Part shown: positions 27,626 through 36,029 of the stretch, piece by piece | Position numbering within the stretch: position 1 is the stretch's first letter | Layout: each line of letters starts with the position of its first letter | From: Verrucomicrobia bacterium LW23 | Lineage (GTDB): Bacteria > Verrucomicrobiota > Verrucomicrobiia > Methylacidiphilales > UBA1321 | Assembly (NCBI GenBank): GCA_003054695.1 | Contig: QAZA01000039.1 | Coordinates: 1-64,000, forward strand | Length of the DNA: 64,000 nucleotides | Direction of reading: 5' to 3' | Made by a program: the position numbers and the translations under genes | Notes under the pieces: model-generated | What the model was told of the DNA's origin: nothing | The model's database searches: none | Seen by the model: the letters and a program-made list of their open reading frames with translations, nothing else

Positions 27626-28011
27626 CCCCCCGTTGTGCGCGCCAGGCGCGGTAACTTCAAGTGCCAAGATGGCGACCACCCCTTTATCCCCTTTATCCAC
27701 TATTCCTCGGCTTTGTTTGCTCTCGTCTGCTGCTTGCCTTACAGGGCGCCGAGTTCGGCTTTGGCTTCTCCGGATGCCGGCACGATGGGCAGGGGGGATT
27801 GAAGCCATGGTAACTTGCGCCCGCCGCCATCATCGCGATTGCCATCTTCTCCTTTTTCCCGCTAAATTGGGGCTTGCTTCCGGGTTTGTTTCTCCCTATA
27901 GTTTATGGGATTTATGGTCATTGTGACGTTCGGGCGAATTTCACGTGGCCTTCGGTTCGGACGGATGGCGGCCGCGCTGCCCTTCTCCGCATCTCCTTCA
28001 TCCCCAAGATC
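27626..28011. other. Gene-free region upstream of cysK
   Basis: About 390 bp between the divergent HAD and cysK starts. It holds single-arm words seen in the long hairpins (CCCTTTATCCCCTTTATCC at about 27677; TCGGCTTTGT near 27706) without the matching second arm, possibly a decayed hairpin. The cysK promoter must lie here; AT-rich DNA occurs at 27835-27930. Confidence 0.4.
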
Positions 28012-28974
28012 ATGCCAATCTACAACAGCATCACGGAAACCATCGGCCGCACCCCGCTCATCAAGCTTAACCGAGTTACGGACGGCGCGGAAGCCACCAT
28101 CGCGCTCAAGGGCGAGTTCTTCAACCCCCTCGGCAGCGTCAAGGATCGTATCGGCCTGGCCATGATCGAATCGGCCGAGAAAGCCGGCAAGATCAACAAG
28201 GACACCATTATTATCGAGCCCACCTCCGGCAACACCGGCATTGCGCTCGCGTTTGTCGCCGCGGCCAAAGGCTACAAGCTTATCCTCACCATGCCGGAGA
28301 GCATGAGCGTGGAGCGCCGCGTGCTGCTGGCGCTGCTGGGCGCCAAGCTGGTGCTCACCCCCGCCGCCGAAGGCATGAAGGGCGCCATCGCCCGCGCCAA
28401 CCAGCTGGCGGCGGAGACGCCTAACTCGTTCATCCCGCAGCAGTTCGACAACCCGGCCAACCCGGAGATTCACCGCAAAACGACCGCTGAGGAGATTTGG
28501 GCGGATACGGACGGCAAGGTGGACATCCTGGTGGCCGCGGTTGGCACGGGCGGCACCATTACGGGTGTCTCGGAGGTCATCAAGCCGCGCAAGCCGAGCT
28601 TTCAGTCGATAGCCGTGGAACCCGCGGCTTCGCCGGTTATCACACAAACTCTTAAGGGCGAGCCGCTTAAGCCGGCCGGCCACAAAATCCAGGGCACGGG
28701 CGCGGGCTTTGTTCCCGGCAATCTGCACCTCAAGATTGTGGACGAAGTGGTACAGGTGAGCAACGACGACGCGCTGGCCATGGCCCGCCGCATCGCCAAG
28801 GAGGAAGGCATCCTCGTCGGTATCAGCACGGGTGCCAACGTGTGGGCCGCCATTCAGGTTGCCAAGCGCCCCGAGAACAAGGGTAAGCTGATCGTGACCA
28901 TCGGCTGCTCCACGGGTGAGCGCTATCTCTCCACCGACCTGGCGCTGGAGGCCCGCAAGGAGCTTGGCGCCTAA
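28012..28974 (+). CDS. cysK: Cysteine synthase A (O-acetylserine sulfhydrylase)
   Basis: A 320-residue PLP enzyme converting O-acetylserine and sulfide to cysteine. The PLP lysine is K44 in [11 protein letters not shown]; the substrate loop is TSGNTG at 71-76; the phosphate-binding loop is GTGGTITG; and the C-terminal serine near the PLP ring lies in [10 protein letters not shown]. Length and start ([20 protein letters not shown]) are normal. It is monocistronic, with a strong hairpin terminator at 29021. Together with metX (34 kb) it gives the window two sulfur-amino-acid genes, not co-located. Confidence 0.95.
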   Translation: MPIYNSITETIGRTPLIKLNRVTDGAEATIALKGEFFNPLGSVKDRIGLAMIESAEKAGKINKDTIIIEPTSGNTGIALAFVAAAKGYKLILTMPESMSVERRVLLALLGAKLVLTPAAEGMKGAIARANQLAAETPNSFIPQQFDNPANPEIHRKTTAEEIWADTDGKVDILVAAVGTGGTITGVSEVIKPRKPSFQSIAVEPAASPVITQTLKGEPLKPAGHKIQGTGAGFVPGNLHLKIVDEVVQVSNDDALAMARRIAKEEGILVGISTGANVWAAIQVAKRPENKGKLIVTIGCSTGERYLSTDLALEARKELGA

Positions 28975-29020
28975 GTTACAGGTTTACTGAGAGTTACGTC
29001 GGCGCTACCCGACCCATTTG

Positions 29021-29076
29021 CCGCCGCCGGCGTGTGCGACTTTTCGGAGTCGCACACGCCAGTGGCGGCTTTTTTG
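29021..29076 (+). terminator. Rho-independent terminator after cysK
   Basis: GCCGCCGCCGGCGTGTGCGAC pairs with GTCGCACACGCCAGTGGCGG across a short TTTTCGGA loop and is followed by TTTTTT. It is the clearest intrinsic terminator in the window, 47 bp after the cysK stop. Confidence 0.88.
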
Positions 29077-29199
29077 TGATTTTCTTCGCGGTCGGCACCT
29101 ATTTTTCTCAAGTAACCATCCGCGGCGGTCGATTATGTTTGTGCAAGATGATTTCATCGCTGTCCTGGCTTCACAAACGCTGCGGAATGAGCTATATTC

Positions 29200-29385
29200 A
29201 TGCAGACGAGTCGAACCATCGTGGAGTACCCCCGTGTCGCAAGGGGGGTGATATTTTTTATTGCTTCCACTTTGGTTATGGGTTACACAATAGATCACCT
29301 GTATCCCCTCTTCGCCGGCGGGGGGCTGCAGTCGGAAACCCGCCATGGAGGATCCGATGAGGTCACCGCTCCACCGCATACGTAG
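29200..29385 (+). CDS. Possible small single-pass membrane protein
   Basis: A 61-residue frame (MQTSRTIVEYPRVARG start) with one hydrophobic helix (GVIFFIASTLVMGYTIDHLY) and a polar tail. No family known. It lies between the cysK terminator and the NtrC-type gene and could be chance. The remainder of 29077-29541 shows no convincing feature. Confidence 0.3.
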   Translation: MQTSRTIVEYPRVARGVIFFIASTLVMGYTIDHLYPLFAGGGLQSETRHGGSDEVTAPPHT

Positions 29386-29541
29386 CGCCTTTGCCATCTT
29401 TGCCACTGGCGCTCGGCAACACAAATGTTGCTTGGTGCACGCGCACACATGTGTTTACATGTGGCCTTGCACAGCCTCGTCCACACGTCCCCTCCTGCTG
29501 CCCAACCGAGGCCCCGCTCCGGGCGTAACCCGTTGACGCAC

Positions 29542-30951
29542 ATGGAATTCGAACGCATTCTCATTGTGGATGACGACGACACGTTTCGCCGCCTCATTGT
29601 CATGAAGCTGCAGCCGCGCGGTGTGCCGGTGCTCGGGGTCTCCAACGTTAAGCAGGCGCTGGAGGAACTGCAGAATGATCCGCCCGACCTGCTGGTGACG
29701 GACCTGCAGTTGCCCGACGGCGACGGGCTGGAGCTGCTTCACTTTGTGCGGCGCAATAATCTGGCGTGCGACGTGATCATTATGACAGGCTTCGGCTCCA
29801 TCCAGACGGCGGTGGAGGCGATGAAATCCGGGGCGGCCAATTACCTGGTCAAACCGTTCAGCATGTCGCACTTTGATCTGGCCCTGGCGATGGTGCTGGA
29901 TCAACGCAAACTCAGGCGGGAGAACTCGTACCTGCGCGAGCGGCTGGACGAGTACCACCACACGGGAATCCTGCACCAGAGCCCCGAGATGCGCCGCGTG
30001 CAGGAGCTGATTGCGCGCATCAGCCCCACGGATGCGACGGTGCTGATCCACGGTGAAAGCGGCACGGGCAAGGAGCTGGTGGCGCGGGAGATCCACGAAA
30101 ACAGCCTGCGGCGCTCCCGCCCCTACGTTAAGCTGAACTGCGCGGCGGTGCCCGACAACCTGCTGGAGAGCGAGTTTTTTGGCCACGAACGCGGCGCCTT
30201 TACCGGCGCCAATGCGCGCCGCATCGGCCGCTTTGAGCTGGCCAACGGCGGTACGCTGCTGCTGGACGAGGTGACGGAAATCGGCCTGCCCCTGCAGGCC
30301 AAACTGCTCAGGGCCTTGCAGGAGAGGGAGATAGAACGCGTGGGCGGAAACAGGATCATCAAGGTCGACGTCCGCATCATCGCCACCACCAACCGCGACC
30401 TCAAGGAGGCCGTGGAAGCACGCATCTTTCGCGAGGATTTATACTACCGCCTGAACGTGGTGCCCGTCCACGTGCCGCCGCTGCGCGATCGCCGGGGCGA
30501 TACGGAGTATCTGCTGCGCGCCTTCCTCAAAATGTTTGCGGAGAAGCACGGCAAACCGATGCCGCCCATTAATGTACTGACAATGGCGCAACTGTGCGAA
30601 TACAGCTGGCCCGGCAACGTGCGCGAGCTGCGTAACTTTGCGGAGCGCGCCATCATCCTCTCCGAGCCCGGGCGCGAACTGAACATCAGCGACCACGCCC
30701 TCTCGCGCACCGCCGGCGTGGCCGACAGCGCGTTCCTCACCTCGTCCAGCGGGGAGTTTCCCAGCCTGGCGGAGGTGGAGCGCCGCCTTATTATGCTGGC
30801 GCTGAAGAAGACAGGCGGCCAGCGTAACGAAGCCGCGCGCCTGCTGGGCATCAACGTCCGCACCCTGCGCAACAAGCTGCACGAGTACGCCGACCAGGGC
30901 CTGGATGTCAACGACCCGGGCGCGCCCCAGGCAGCCTCCGCGCTGAACTGA
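29542..30951 (+). CDS. Sigma-54-dependent response regulator (NtrC type)
   Basis: A 469-residue regulator from the ATG at 29542. The receiver (residues 1-120) has the acidic pocket ILIVDDDD and phosphoacceptor D54 in VTDLQLPDGDG. The AAA+ domain has Walker A GESGTGKE, the sigma-54 contact loop ERGAFTGAN, LLLDEVTE and the arginine-finger region RIIATTNRDLKE ... REDLYYRLNVVPV. A Fis-type helix-turn-helix ends it (NEAARLLGINVRTLRNKL). It should activate sigma-54 promoters upon phosphorylation. No kinase or sigma-54 promoter was found nearby, so its partner is elsewhere. Confidence 0.93.
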   Translation: MEFERILIVDDDDTFRRLIVMKLQPRGVPVLGVSNVKQALEELQNDPPDLLVTDLQLPDGDGLELLHFVRRNNLACDVIIMTGFGSIQTAVEAMKSGAANYLVKPFSMSHFDLALAMVLDQRKLRRENSYLRERLDEYHHTGILHQSPEMRRVQELIARISPTDATVLIHGESGTGKELVAREIHENSLRRSRPYVKLNCAAVPDNLLESEFFGHERGAFTGANARRIGRFELANGGTLLLDEVTEIGLPLQAKLLRALQEREIERVGGNRIIKVDVRIIATTNRDLKEAVEARIFREDLYYRLNVVPVHVPPLRDRRGDTEYLLRAFLKMFAEKHGKPMPPINVLTMAQLCEYSWPGNVRELRNFAERAIILSEPGRELNISDHALSRTAGVADSAFLTSSSGEFPSLAEVERRLIMLALKKTGGQRNEAARLLGINVRTLRNKLHEYADQGLDVNDPGAPQAASALN

Positions 30952-31771
30952 GGAGCAGCCGTCGGCTGGGGGAGGGCCAGCCTTCCGTCAACGCTGTCTC
31001 CTCTCCGCTCTCTGCGAAGGTACCCAAGCAGTTAATGCACAGGTGTATGCAGGCGGGGCACTCCGCAGCGCCGCTGGCGCTTCGGGGCGGTTGAGCTGCG
31101 CCGCATACAGGCATACTTAAACGGATCCAGAGGCTGGGCAGGGCGGGAGATCTCAGATTAGACCAATTCGCGCAGTTATTTGGCCTTTTGGCGGCGCCGA
31201 TTTTGGGATGCAGGCAAGGCGGGCTTGAGGGAGTGCATTTGAAAAATGCATGACCGAAAGTCCAACGCAGCTTGCGCCCAAAAGCGGCCCGCCCAAAGGC
31301 CAAATAACTGTGCGAATTGGTCTTAGACAGTCTCCATGTGTTTGCGGCGTTTCCCGGCTGCACGGAGGCCGCGCCGGTTGCCCCATTCAGGCAGCCCACG
31401 GTGTGGATGCATTGGTTGGCGGCAGCGCTGGCGGGAGGTAACTCAACTGCATCCCTGCCTTTATCCCGGGGTCACCCACATATGTAACGACTGAGTAATG
31501 GCAACAGGCGATTCGGCAACTATTGCCCTATTAGTGAAACAGGGTGACAACAAAGGGCAAATGCTAACGTCTAAACGGGAGGGTGGCAGAATATAACTAC
31601 AACGTAATTGACGATGCCAGGAATAGCAGAGAAACATTGAACCACAAAGTACCACACATGTACTTCCTTAAACTACCTTGCGGACTTGTGCGAGCCTCGG
31701 TAGTTTGCGGTGCAGGCGGTCTGCACGCATCCGGTCGCGTTGCCTGTAAGGCAACAGCGTGGCCGGACGCT
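30952..31771. other. Gene-free region holding element copy C
   Basis: 820 bp between the NtrC-type and RHH genes, convergent. Besides the 162-bp element at 31161-31322 it contains only a short GC-rich inverted repeat (GGGGCACTCCGCAGCGCC vicinity, ~31056-31100). The 31440-31700 part is less GC-rich, with no convincing gene. Confidence 0.4.
31161..31322. mobile_element. 162-bp MITE-like palindromic element, copy C
   Basis: It begins GACCAATTCGCGCAG and ends GTGCGAATTGGTC, flanked by TTA at 31158-31160 and 31323-31325. The arms (CAGTTATTTGGCCTTTTGG) differ wholly from those of copies A and B but are complementary to each other. The core (GGGAGTGCATTTGAAAAATG, reverse orientation) is shared. Noncoding. 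Confidence 0.9.
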
Positions 31772-32158
31772 TTACGACGCTTTGCCTTTGGCCGGGGCCT
31801 TGCCGCGCAGGCGCTCCTTGTTGGAGTCGTACTCACGGCGTAGATGTAACTCCATTACTACCAGTGGTTTGCGGTCGGGGCGGTCGAGCAGGTCAAGCAC
31901 GCCTTGCACGCAGTCTTCCACCACGTGGTCCTTGTCGCGGTTGAGGTCGCGCGACATCTCCATCACCCGCTTGTGCATGGCGGTGGAGAGGTAGCAGGGT
32001 ACTTTGCTCGTTTCCGGGTGGATCATCCACGCGAGGGCTTCGCGAATGATATCGGAAATCGTTTCATTCTGCCCGCGTTCGATAATGATATTCTCAAGCG
32101 CTTCGCGTTCTTGCTTGGTCAGGCGTACACGAAGTTGGTCTGTTTTGTTTACTCGCAC
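31772..32158 (-). CDS. Ribbon-helix-helix DNA-binding protein, possibly with two RHH units
   Basis: A 128-residue protein. The N-terminal part, DQLRVRLTKQEREALENII then NETISDIIREALAWMI, is a CopG/Arc-like ribbon-helix-helix. After a short linker, VPCYLSTAMHKRVMEMSRDL and DHVVEDCVQGVLDLL could be a second unit, making a pseudo-dimer in one chain. The C-terminal tail is basic (GKAPAKGKAS). RHH proteins are often antitoxins or plasmid regulators; no toxin gene is beside it. Isolated between two gene-free regions. Confidence 0.7.
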   Translation of the reverse strand: MRVNKTDQLRVRLTKQEREALENIIIERGQNETISDIIREALAWMIHPETSKVPCYLSTAMHKRVMEMSRDLNRDKDHVVEDCVQGVLDLLDRPDRKPLVVMELHLRREYDSNKERLRGKAPAKGKAS

Positions 32159-32920
32159 GGTGTAAAAGTACTTGAAAGTTGAGTTTAGTCAAAGCAGTTT
32201 GATACACTATTTTAGCGTATCTACTACTACGTCGGTGGTAGAGGTTATCGCCTCAGATGAAAGGCAAATATTCAGTTACGGTGACAGCGAAATCCTGGTG
32301 AGCGTGAAGGTGGTACACGGGGAGCCACGACAGGGAGCACGCGGATTCTGCGTGGTGCAAACGGTGTCAGTACGGTGGCTTATCGCTATAGATTAATGGT
32401 ATAGCGGGCTGGCGTTGTGCGGGTTGCGCCTGTGCGGTCGCATCCTTGGATCATCGCCTGTTGTCCCGGTTAGTTTAGAGTAAATCTACGCTGCCGGATG
32501 CATTGCCGCGGCGCCGGGAGACTTGGCCCGGGAGGTGCACCGTAGCGGGGATGATGCGAAACGGCACGTAAACCATAAGGAGATATATCGTTGTCCATTT
32601 CGCGAAATTTATATCTCATAAAACTTTTTATAGGCGCTTTTGTAGCTCCTGTTCACTTTTAAATTCAACACATTTCGCCCGAAGGCATCCGTTCGAGTGC
32701 AAGGGTTTACATTTGCACTCGAACGGATGCCTTCATTACCAGACGCTAGTGTGCCGCGCAACGGATTGCTCCTGAGCCGGCGCTATTACTTGCGCGCGTC
32801 AGCCATCCCTGCGGCTTCGACTCTCATTGGCCCTGATAGTTTATTCGGCACAAGAATGCGCATTTATATGAAAATCCGCATCGCGCCCCAAAAAAGGCAC
32901 ATTTGTGCGGCCGCGAGCCT
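32159..32920. other. Gene-free region with one perfect hairpin
   Basis: 760 bp without a believable gene. It contains the hairpin at 32681-32734 and an AT-rich stretch (32590-32670). It separates the RHH gene promoter side from the 3' end of the YqiJ-like gene. Confidence 0.4.
32681..32734. repeat. Perfect 22-bp inverted repeat with 10-nt loop
   Basis: GAAGGCATCCGTTCGAGTGC(AA) at 32681-32702 is exactly complementary to 32713-32734. The loop is GGGTTTACAT. No T-run follows. It shares no sequence with the other hairpins of the window. Confidence 0.85.
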
Positions 32921-33757
32921 CTACTGAGCCACGGGCGGCTCTCCGGCGCCGGTGCTGTCGCCGTGCACGGCGGGGGCGGGCGCAGTGCTGGCCGTGGTGG
33001 AGGCCGCGGAGGTGAAGCCGCTGTCCGGCCCGGCTTCGGCGGCCAAAAAGCGTTTGCCCTCGCGATGCACCAGGATGACGACGCGGGTGCCGCCGGGCAA
33101 CTCGGGGGCGCCGTCGCGGGGCTCCACCAGCAGGTAATGGTTGCGGCCGAAGCCGTCGCGCACACGGGCCTCGGCTGGCAGGCCGGTTCGGGCGGTGCCG
33201 AGCACGATTTCGCCCTCCAGGCCGATCATGTCGTCCCAGCCCAGGGCTTCCGTGTGGTTGCGCGGCAGCACGCGGTCCAGCCCCGGCGCGGCGATGCGCA
33301 GGAGGGCCCAGGTGACGCTGGCGCCGCCAAGGCCGGCCAGCCACCACGCGGGCATGGTGGCGCCGTAGCGCCAGGCGATCCACTGCACGGTAAGGGAGGC
33401 GGCGCTTGTCAGCAGGGCAAACAGCGCCAGGTTAAGCGCCAGGGGCAGGCGGCCCAGCGCGCCGAGGCCGACGGCGGCCAGCACGGTGCCGGCCACGCCG
33501 TGGGGCGCGTCGTGATCCGCGCCGTCCGCGTGGCCGTGGTGCAAGTCACCCGCATGGCCGTCGCCGCCGTGGAGGTCGCCCGCGTCGCCACCCACATCGC
33601 CGACATCGCCCACGTCTCCGTGTGCGCCGCCCGCGTCGTGCCCCTCGCCGCTGCCGCCGGAGACGGCGCTGATGAGCGAGGCGAGCGTGGCCAGGATAAG
33701 CAGGGCAAACCAGGGGGCCGTTTGCGCGTGGGTAAAGAAGGTCCAGAGTTCGGACAT
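32921..33757 (-). CDS. YqiJ/NfeD-like membrane protein with Gly/Asp/His-rich loop
   Basis: A 278-residue membrane protein, start at 33757 (MSELWTFFTHAQTAPWFALLIL). TM1 is followed by a ~50-residue loop built of repeats such as GDVGDVGGDAGDLHGGDGHAG, very rich in His and Asp, then TM2 and TM3 (ALNLALFALLTSAASLTVQW; PAWWLAGLGGASVTWALLRI). An OB-like domain follows (IGLEGEIVLGTARTGLPAEARV ... GGTRVVILVHREGKRFL). The order matches YqiJ-type (DUF1449/OB) relatives of NfeD, which usually partner flotillins; no flotillin gene is adjacent. The loop may bind metal. Confidence 0.7.
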   Translation of the reverse strand: MSELWTFFTHAQTAPWFALLILATLASLISAVSGGSGEGHDAGGAHGDVGDVGDVGGDAGDLHGGDGHAGDLHHGHADGADHDAPHGVAGTVLAAVGLGALGRLPLALNLALFALLTSAASLTVQWIAWRYGATMPAWWLAGLGGASVTWALLRIAAPGLDRVLPRNHTEALGWDDMIGLEGEIVLGTARTGLPAEARVRDGFGRNHYLLVEPRDGAPELPGGTRVVILVHREGKRFLAAEAGPDSGFTSAASTTASTAPAPAVHGDSTGAGEPPVAQ

Positions 33758-33946
33758 GGCGATGGACAGGTAGGCGCGCCCGCACGGGGACAAGCGTGGG
33801 CGTGCGCGAGGTGGCAAGTATAGCGTAACGGCTGCTGCGGCGCCACACAAAGCAGTTGCACGCGCAGCAGTCCCACGCGCGTGGGATTTGGCGCGCCCGT
33901 GCAATCCGCTCTGGTCCCTTTCCCTTCTCCAGGCGGCCGGCCCGGC

Positions 33947-34117
33947 CTACTGCAGCCGCTTCTTCTCGTCCTCCAGGCAAATGTAGAGTGCGGCGATGAT
34001 GCCGGGCACCCAGCCAAAGCAGGTAAGCACGGTAACCACAATAATCATTCCGCACCCTTTATCCAGCACGGCAAGGGGCGGAAGCAACACACAGATAATA
34101 GCGCGCAAGATGCCCAT
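33947..34117 (-). CDS. YqaE/Pmp3-family small membrane protein
   Basis: A 56-residue protein with two hydrophobic helices. The pattern LRAIICVLLPPLAVLDKGCG ... LTCFGWVPGIIAALYIC is the Pmp3/UPF0057 signature. Fungal and plant members affect membrane potential and salt tolerance; bacterial members are uncharacterised. It lies upstream of the YqiJ-like gene on the same strand, 189 bp apart, so cotranscription is possible. The short C-terminus is charged. Confidence 0.9.
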   Translation of the reverse strand: MGILRAIICVLLPPLAVLDKGCGMIIVVTVLTCFGWVPGIIAALYICLEDEKKRLQ

Positions 34118-34272
34118 GTGCCTATCTGTCGCGCACAATCTGCCGCATTGCAAATGCAAAGCGCGGGGGCGGAAGCGCTTTTGCATGGGCGCCCCGGCGC
34201 GCACGTCCCCCCGGGGAAAAACAGGGCTGGCGCGGCGGCGCGAATTCCCTATAGTCGAGCGGGATCGTCAAC

Positions 34273-35529
34273 ATGGCCTCGCGCCCCCCCCCCGGTGCGG
34301 GAGAACGGATGCCATGCCTCGCCTCGCCCTACCTCTCCACCGTGCACAACAGCCCCACGCCCCCCACCTCCGACACCACCCGCGCCTCGGCGGCGCCCGG
34401 CACGCACCCGGCGCTGATCGGGCGCACGCAGTATTATACCATGGGGCGCGATGGCGAAGGTGGCTTTACGTTTGACTGCGGTCAGACGCTGCCGGAGCTG
34501 ACGCTGGCTTACCAGACCTACGGCACCCTCTCCCCGGCGCGCGATAACGCTATTTACATCTTCCACGCCCTCAGCGGCGACGCCCATGTGGCCGGCGTGC
34601 ATGCCGATGACGGGCGCACCGGGTGGTGGGACCTGATGGTGGGCCCCGGCAAAGCTTTTGATACAGATAAATACTTTATCATCTGCGCCAACATCCCCGG
34701 CGGCTGCAAAGGCTCCACCGGCCCGTCGTCCATCGATCCGCTGACCGGCAAGCCCTATGCCATGCGCTTTCCCGTGGTTACCGTGCACGATATGGCGCGG
34801 GCGCAGCACCGGCTGGTGCGCGATTGCCTGGGCATTACGCAGCTGCTGGCCGTTGTCGGCGCCAGCATGGGCGGCATGCAGGCGCTGGCGTTCGCGGAGC
34901 AGTTCCCTGGCGCGGCGCGCGGCGTGATTGCCGTGGCGGTAACGGGCAAGTTCAGCGCCCAGGCCATTGCGTGGGACGAGATCGGCCGCCGCGCCATCAT
35001 GATGGACCCGCAGTGGCGCAGCGGCGACTATTACGGCCACGAGGCGCCCGTGCAGGGCCTGGCCGTCGCCCGCATGGTGGCGCACGTCACCTACCTCAGC
35101 GAGGCGGCGATGGAGCGTAAGTTCTCGCGCCGCAGGCAGTTTCGCGAGGAGATTGCGTACGGCTTCGACATCGAGTTTGCGGTGGAAAGCTACCTGGCCT
35201 ACCAGGGCCGCGCCTTCCACCAGCGTTTCGACGCCAACTCGTACCTCTACATCACCCGCGCTACGGACTATTTTGTGTTTGGCGGCGAGTGGGGCAGCTA
35301 CCAGGCCGCCTTTGAGAAGTGCGGCGCCGACGCGAAGTTCCTCTTCCTCTCCTACACCAGCGACTGGCTTTTTCCCCCCGACCAGGTGGCCGAGCTGCCC
35401 AAAGCCGCCAGGGAGGCCGGTCGCGACGCCGAGTACTACAACATCGACATCCCCCACGGCCACGACTCCTTCCTGCTGGAAGCTGAGCCCCAGGCTACCT
35501 ACCTGCGGGCCTTTCTGGCGCGGATATGA
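34273..35529 (+). CDS. metX: Homoserine O-acetyltransferase
   Basis: A 418-residue alpha/beta-fold acyltransferase activating homoserine for methionine synthesis. Nucleophile S198 lies in VVGASMGGMQAL; the catalytic Asp is in SYTSDWLFPPDQ and the His in IPHGHDSFLLE. Conserved substrate segments include NIPGGCKGSTGPSS and HALSGDAHVAG. The first ~45 residues are disordered; an ATG at 34309 is an alternative start. An acetyl or succinyl donor cannot be separated with certainty from sequence alone. It does not have the metW gene next to it. Confidence 0.93.
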   Translation: MASRPPPGAGERMPCLASPYLSTVHNSPTPPTSDTTRASAAPGTHPALIGRTQYYTMGRDGEGGFTFDCGQTLPELTLAYQTYGTLSPARDNAIYIFHALSGDAHVAGVHADDGRTGWWDLMVGPGKAFDTDKYFIICANIPGGCKGSTGPSSIDPLTGKPYAMRFPVVTVHDMARAQHRLVRDCLGITQLLAVVGASMGGMQALAFAEQFPGAARGVIAVAVTGKFSAQAIAWDEIGRRAIMMDPQWRSGDYYGHEAPVQGLAVARMVAHVTYLSEAAMERKFSRRRQFREEIAYGFDIEFAVESYLAYQGRAFHQRFDANSYLYITRATDYFVFGGEWGSYQAAFEKCGADAKFLFLSYTSDWLFPPDQVAELPKAAREAGRDAEYYNIDIPHGHDSFLLEAEPQATYLRAFLARI

Positions 35530-36029
35530 GGGAGGGGAGGGGAGAGGAGGTGGGGAAAGGGGATAATTAAACCACGGAGCACACGGAATTTGGGGAAGGG
35601 GAGGTAGAGGCTGTCGACATTCGGCCTCCTCCCCCTTTATCCCCCCCCTAGAGCGAGACATCTGCGAAGCCGTGCTGCAATACGGGGGGGGGGATGTCTC
35701 GCGCTAAGGAGGATACAAGCCTCTAGGCAGGGGATAAAGGGGGAACGTAAGAAAGGTTGAACATGGTGGAAGCATCCCTCTTGGCGAAACTTTCCTTGCT
35801 TGGCGATACTATCTGCATTGGATCTACGTACCTTCAGATAACATCGCCAAGGGCGGAAAGTTTCGCCAAGGGGATGCAGCGGAAATGTTGACAGCCTCTA
35901 GTCGGCGGCCGCTCCGGCGGACGGGGCCTGGCCGAACTTTTCCTTTCCGTTATCTGTGTCCGCTCCGCCTCCCCCGTCCGTGTGCTCCGTGTGTTCCGTG
36001 GTTAAATTAATCTGCCTCCCCCCTCCGCC
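35530..36029. repeat. Nested palindromes between metX and the antiporter gene
   Basis: The outer arms are 35566-35587 (TTAAACCACGGAGCACACGG) and 35973-36007 (words CCGTGTGCTCCGTG and CCGTGGTTAA). Inside, two inverted copies of TAGAGGCTGTC(G/A)ACATT (35604-35622 and 35884-35901) bracket three hairpins: CCCCCTTTATCCCC at 35630-35644 with 35728-35742; TAGAGCGAGACATC at 35648-35661 with 35692-35705; and a long GCATCCCTCTTGGCGAAACT arm from 35771 with its complement ending about 35877. No gene is present. The whole gap is structure. Confidence 0.85.

Noticed and set aside
29020-29541. Sigma-54 promoter for the NtrC-type gene
   Set aside because: TGGC words occur, but none has a GC dinucleotide with the right spacing and context for a -12/-24 promoter.
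33480-33680. Short tandem repeats that might be taken for a CRISPR or VNTR array
   Set aside because: They encode the Gly/Asp/His-rich loop of the YqiJ-like protein; units are short, irregular and in frame.
34118-34272. SAM riboswitch ahead of metX
   Set aside because: The short leader shows none of the conserved SAM riboswitch sequence blocks.
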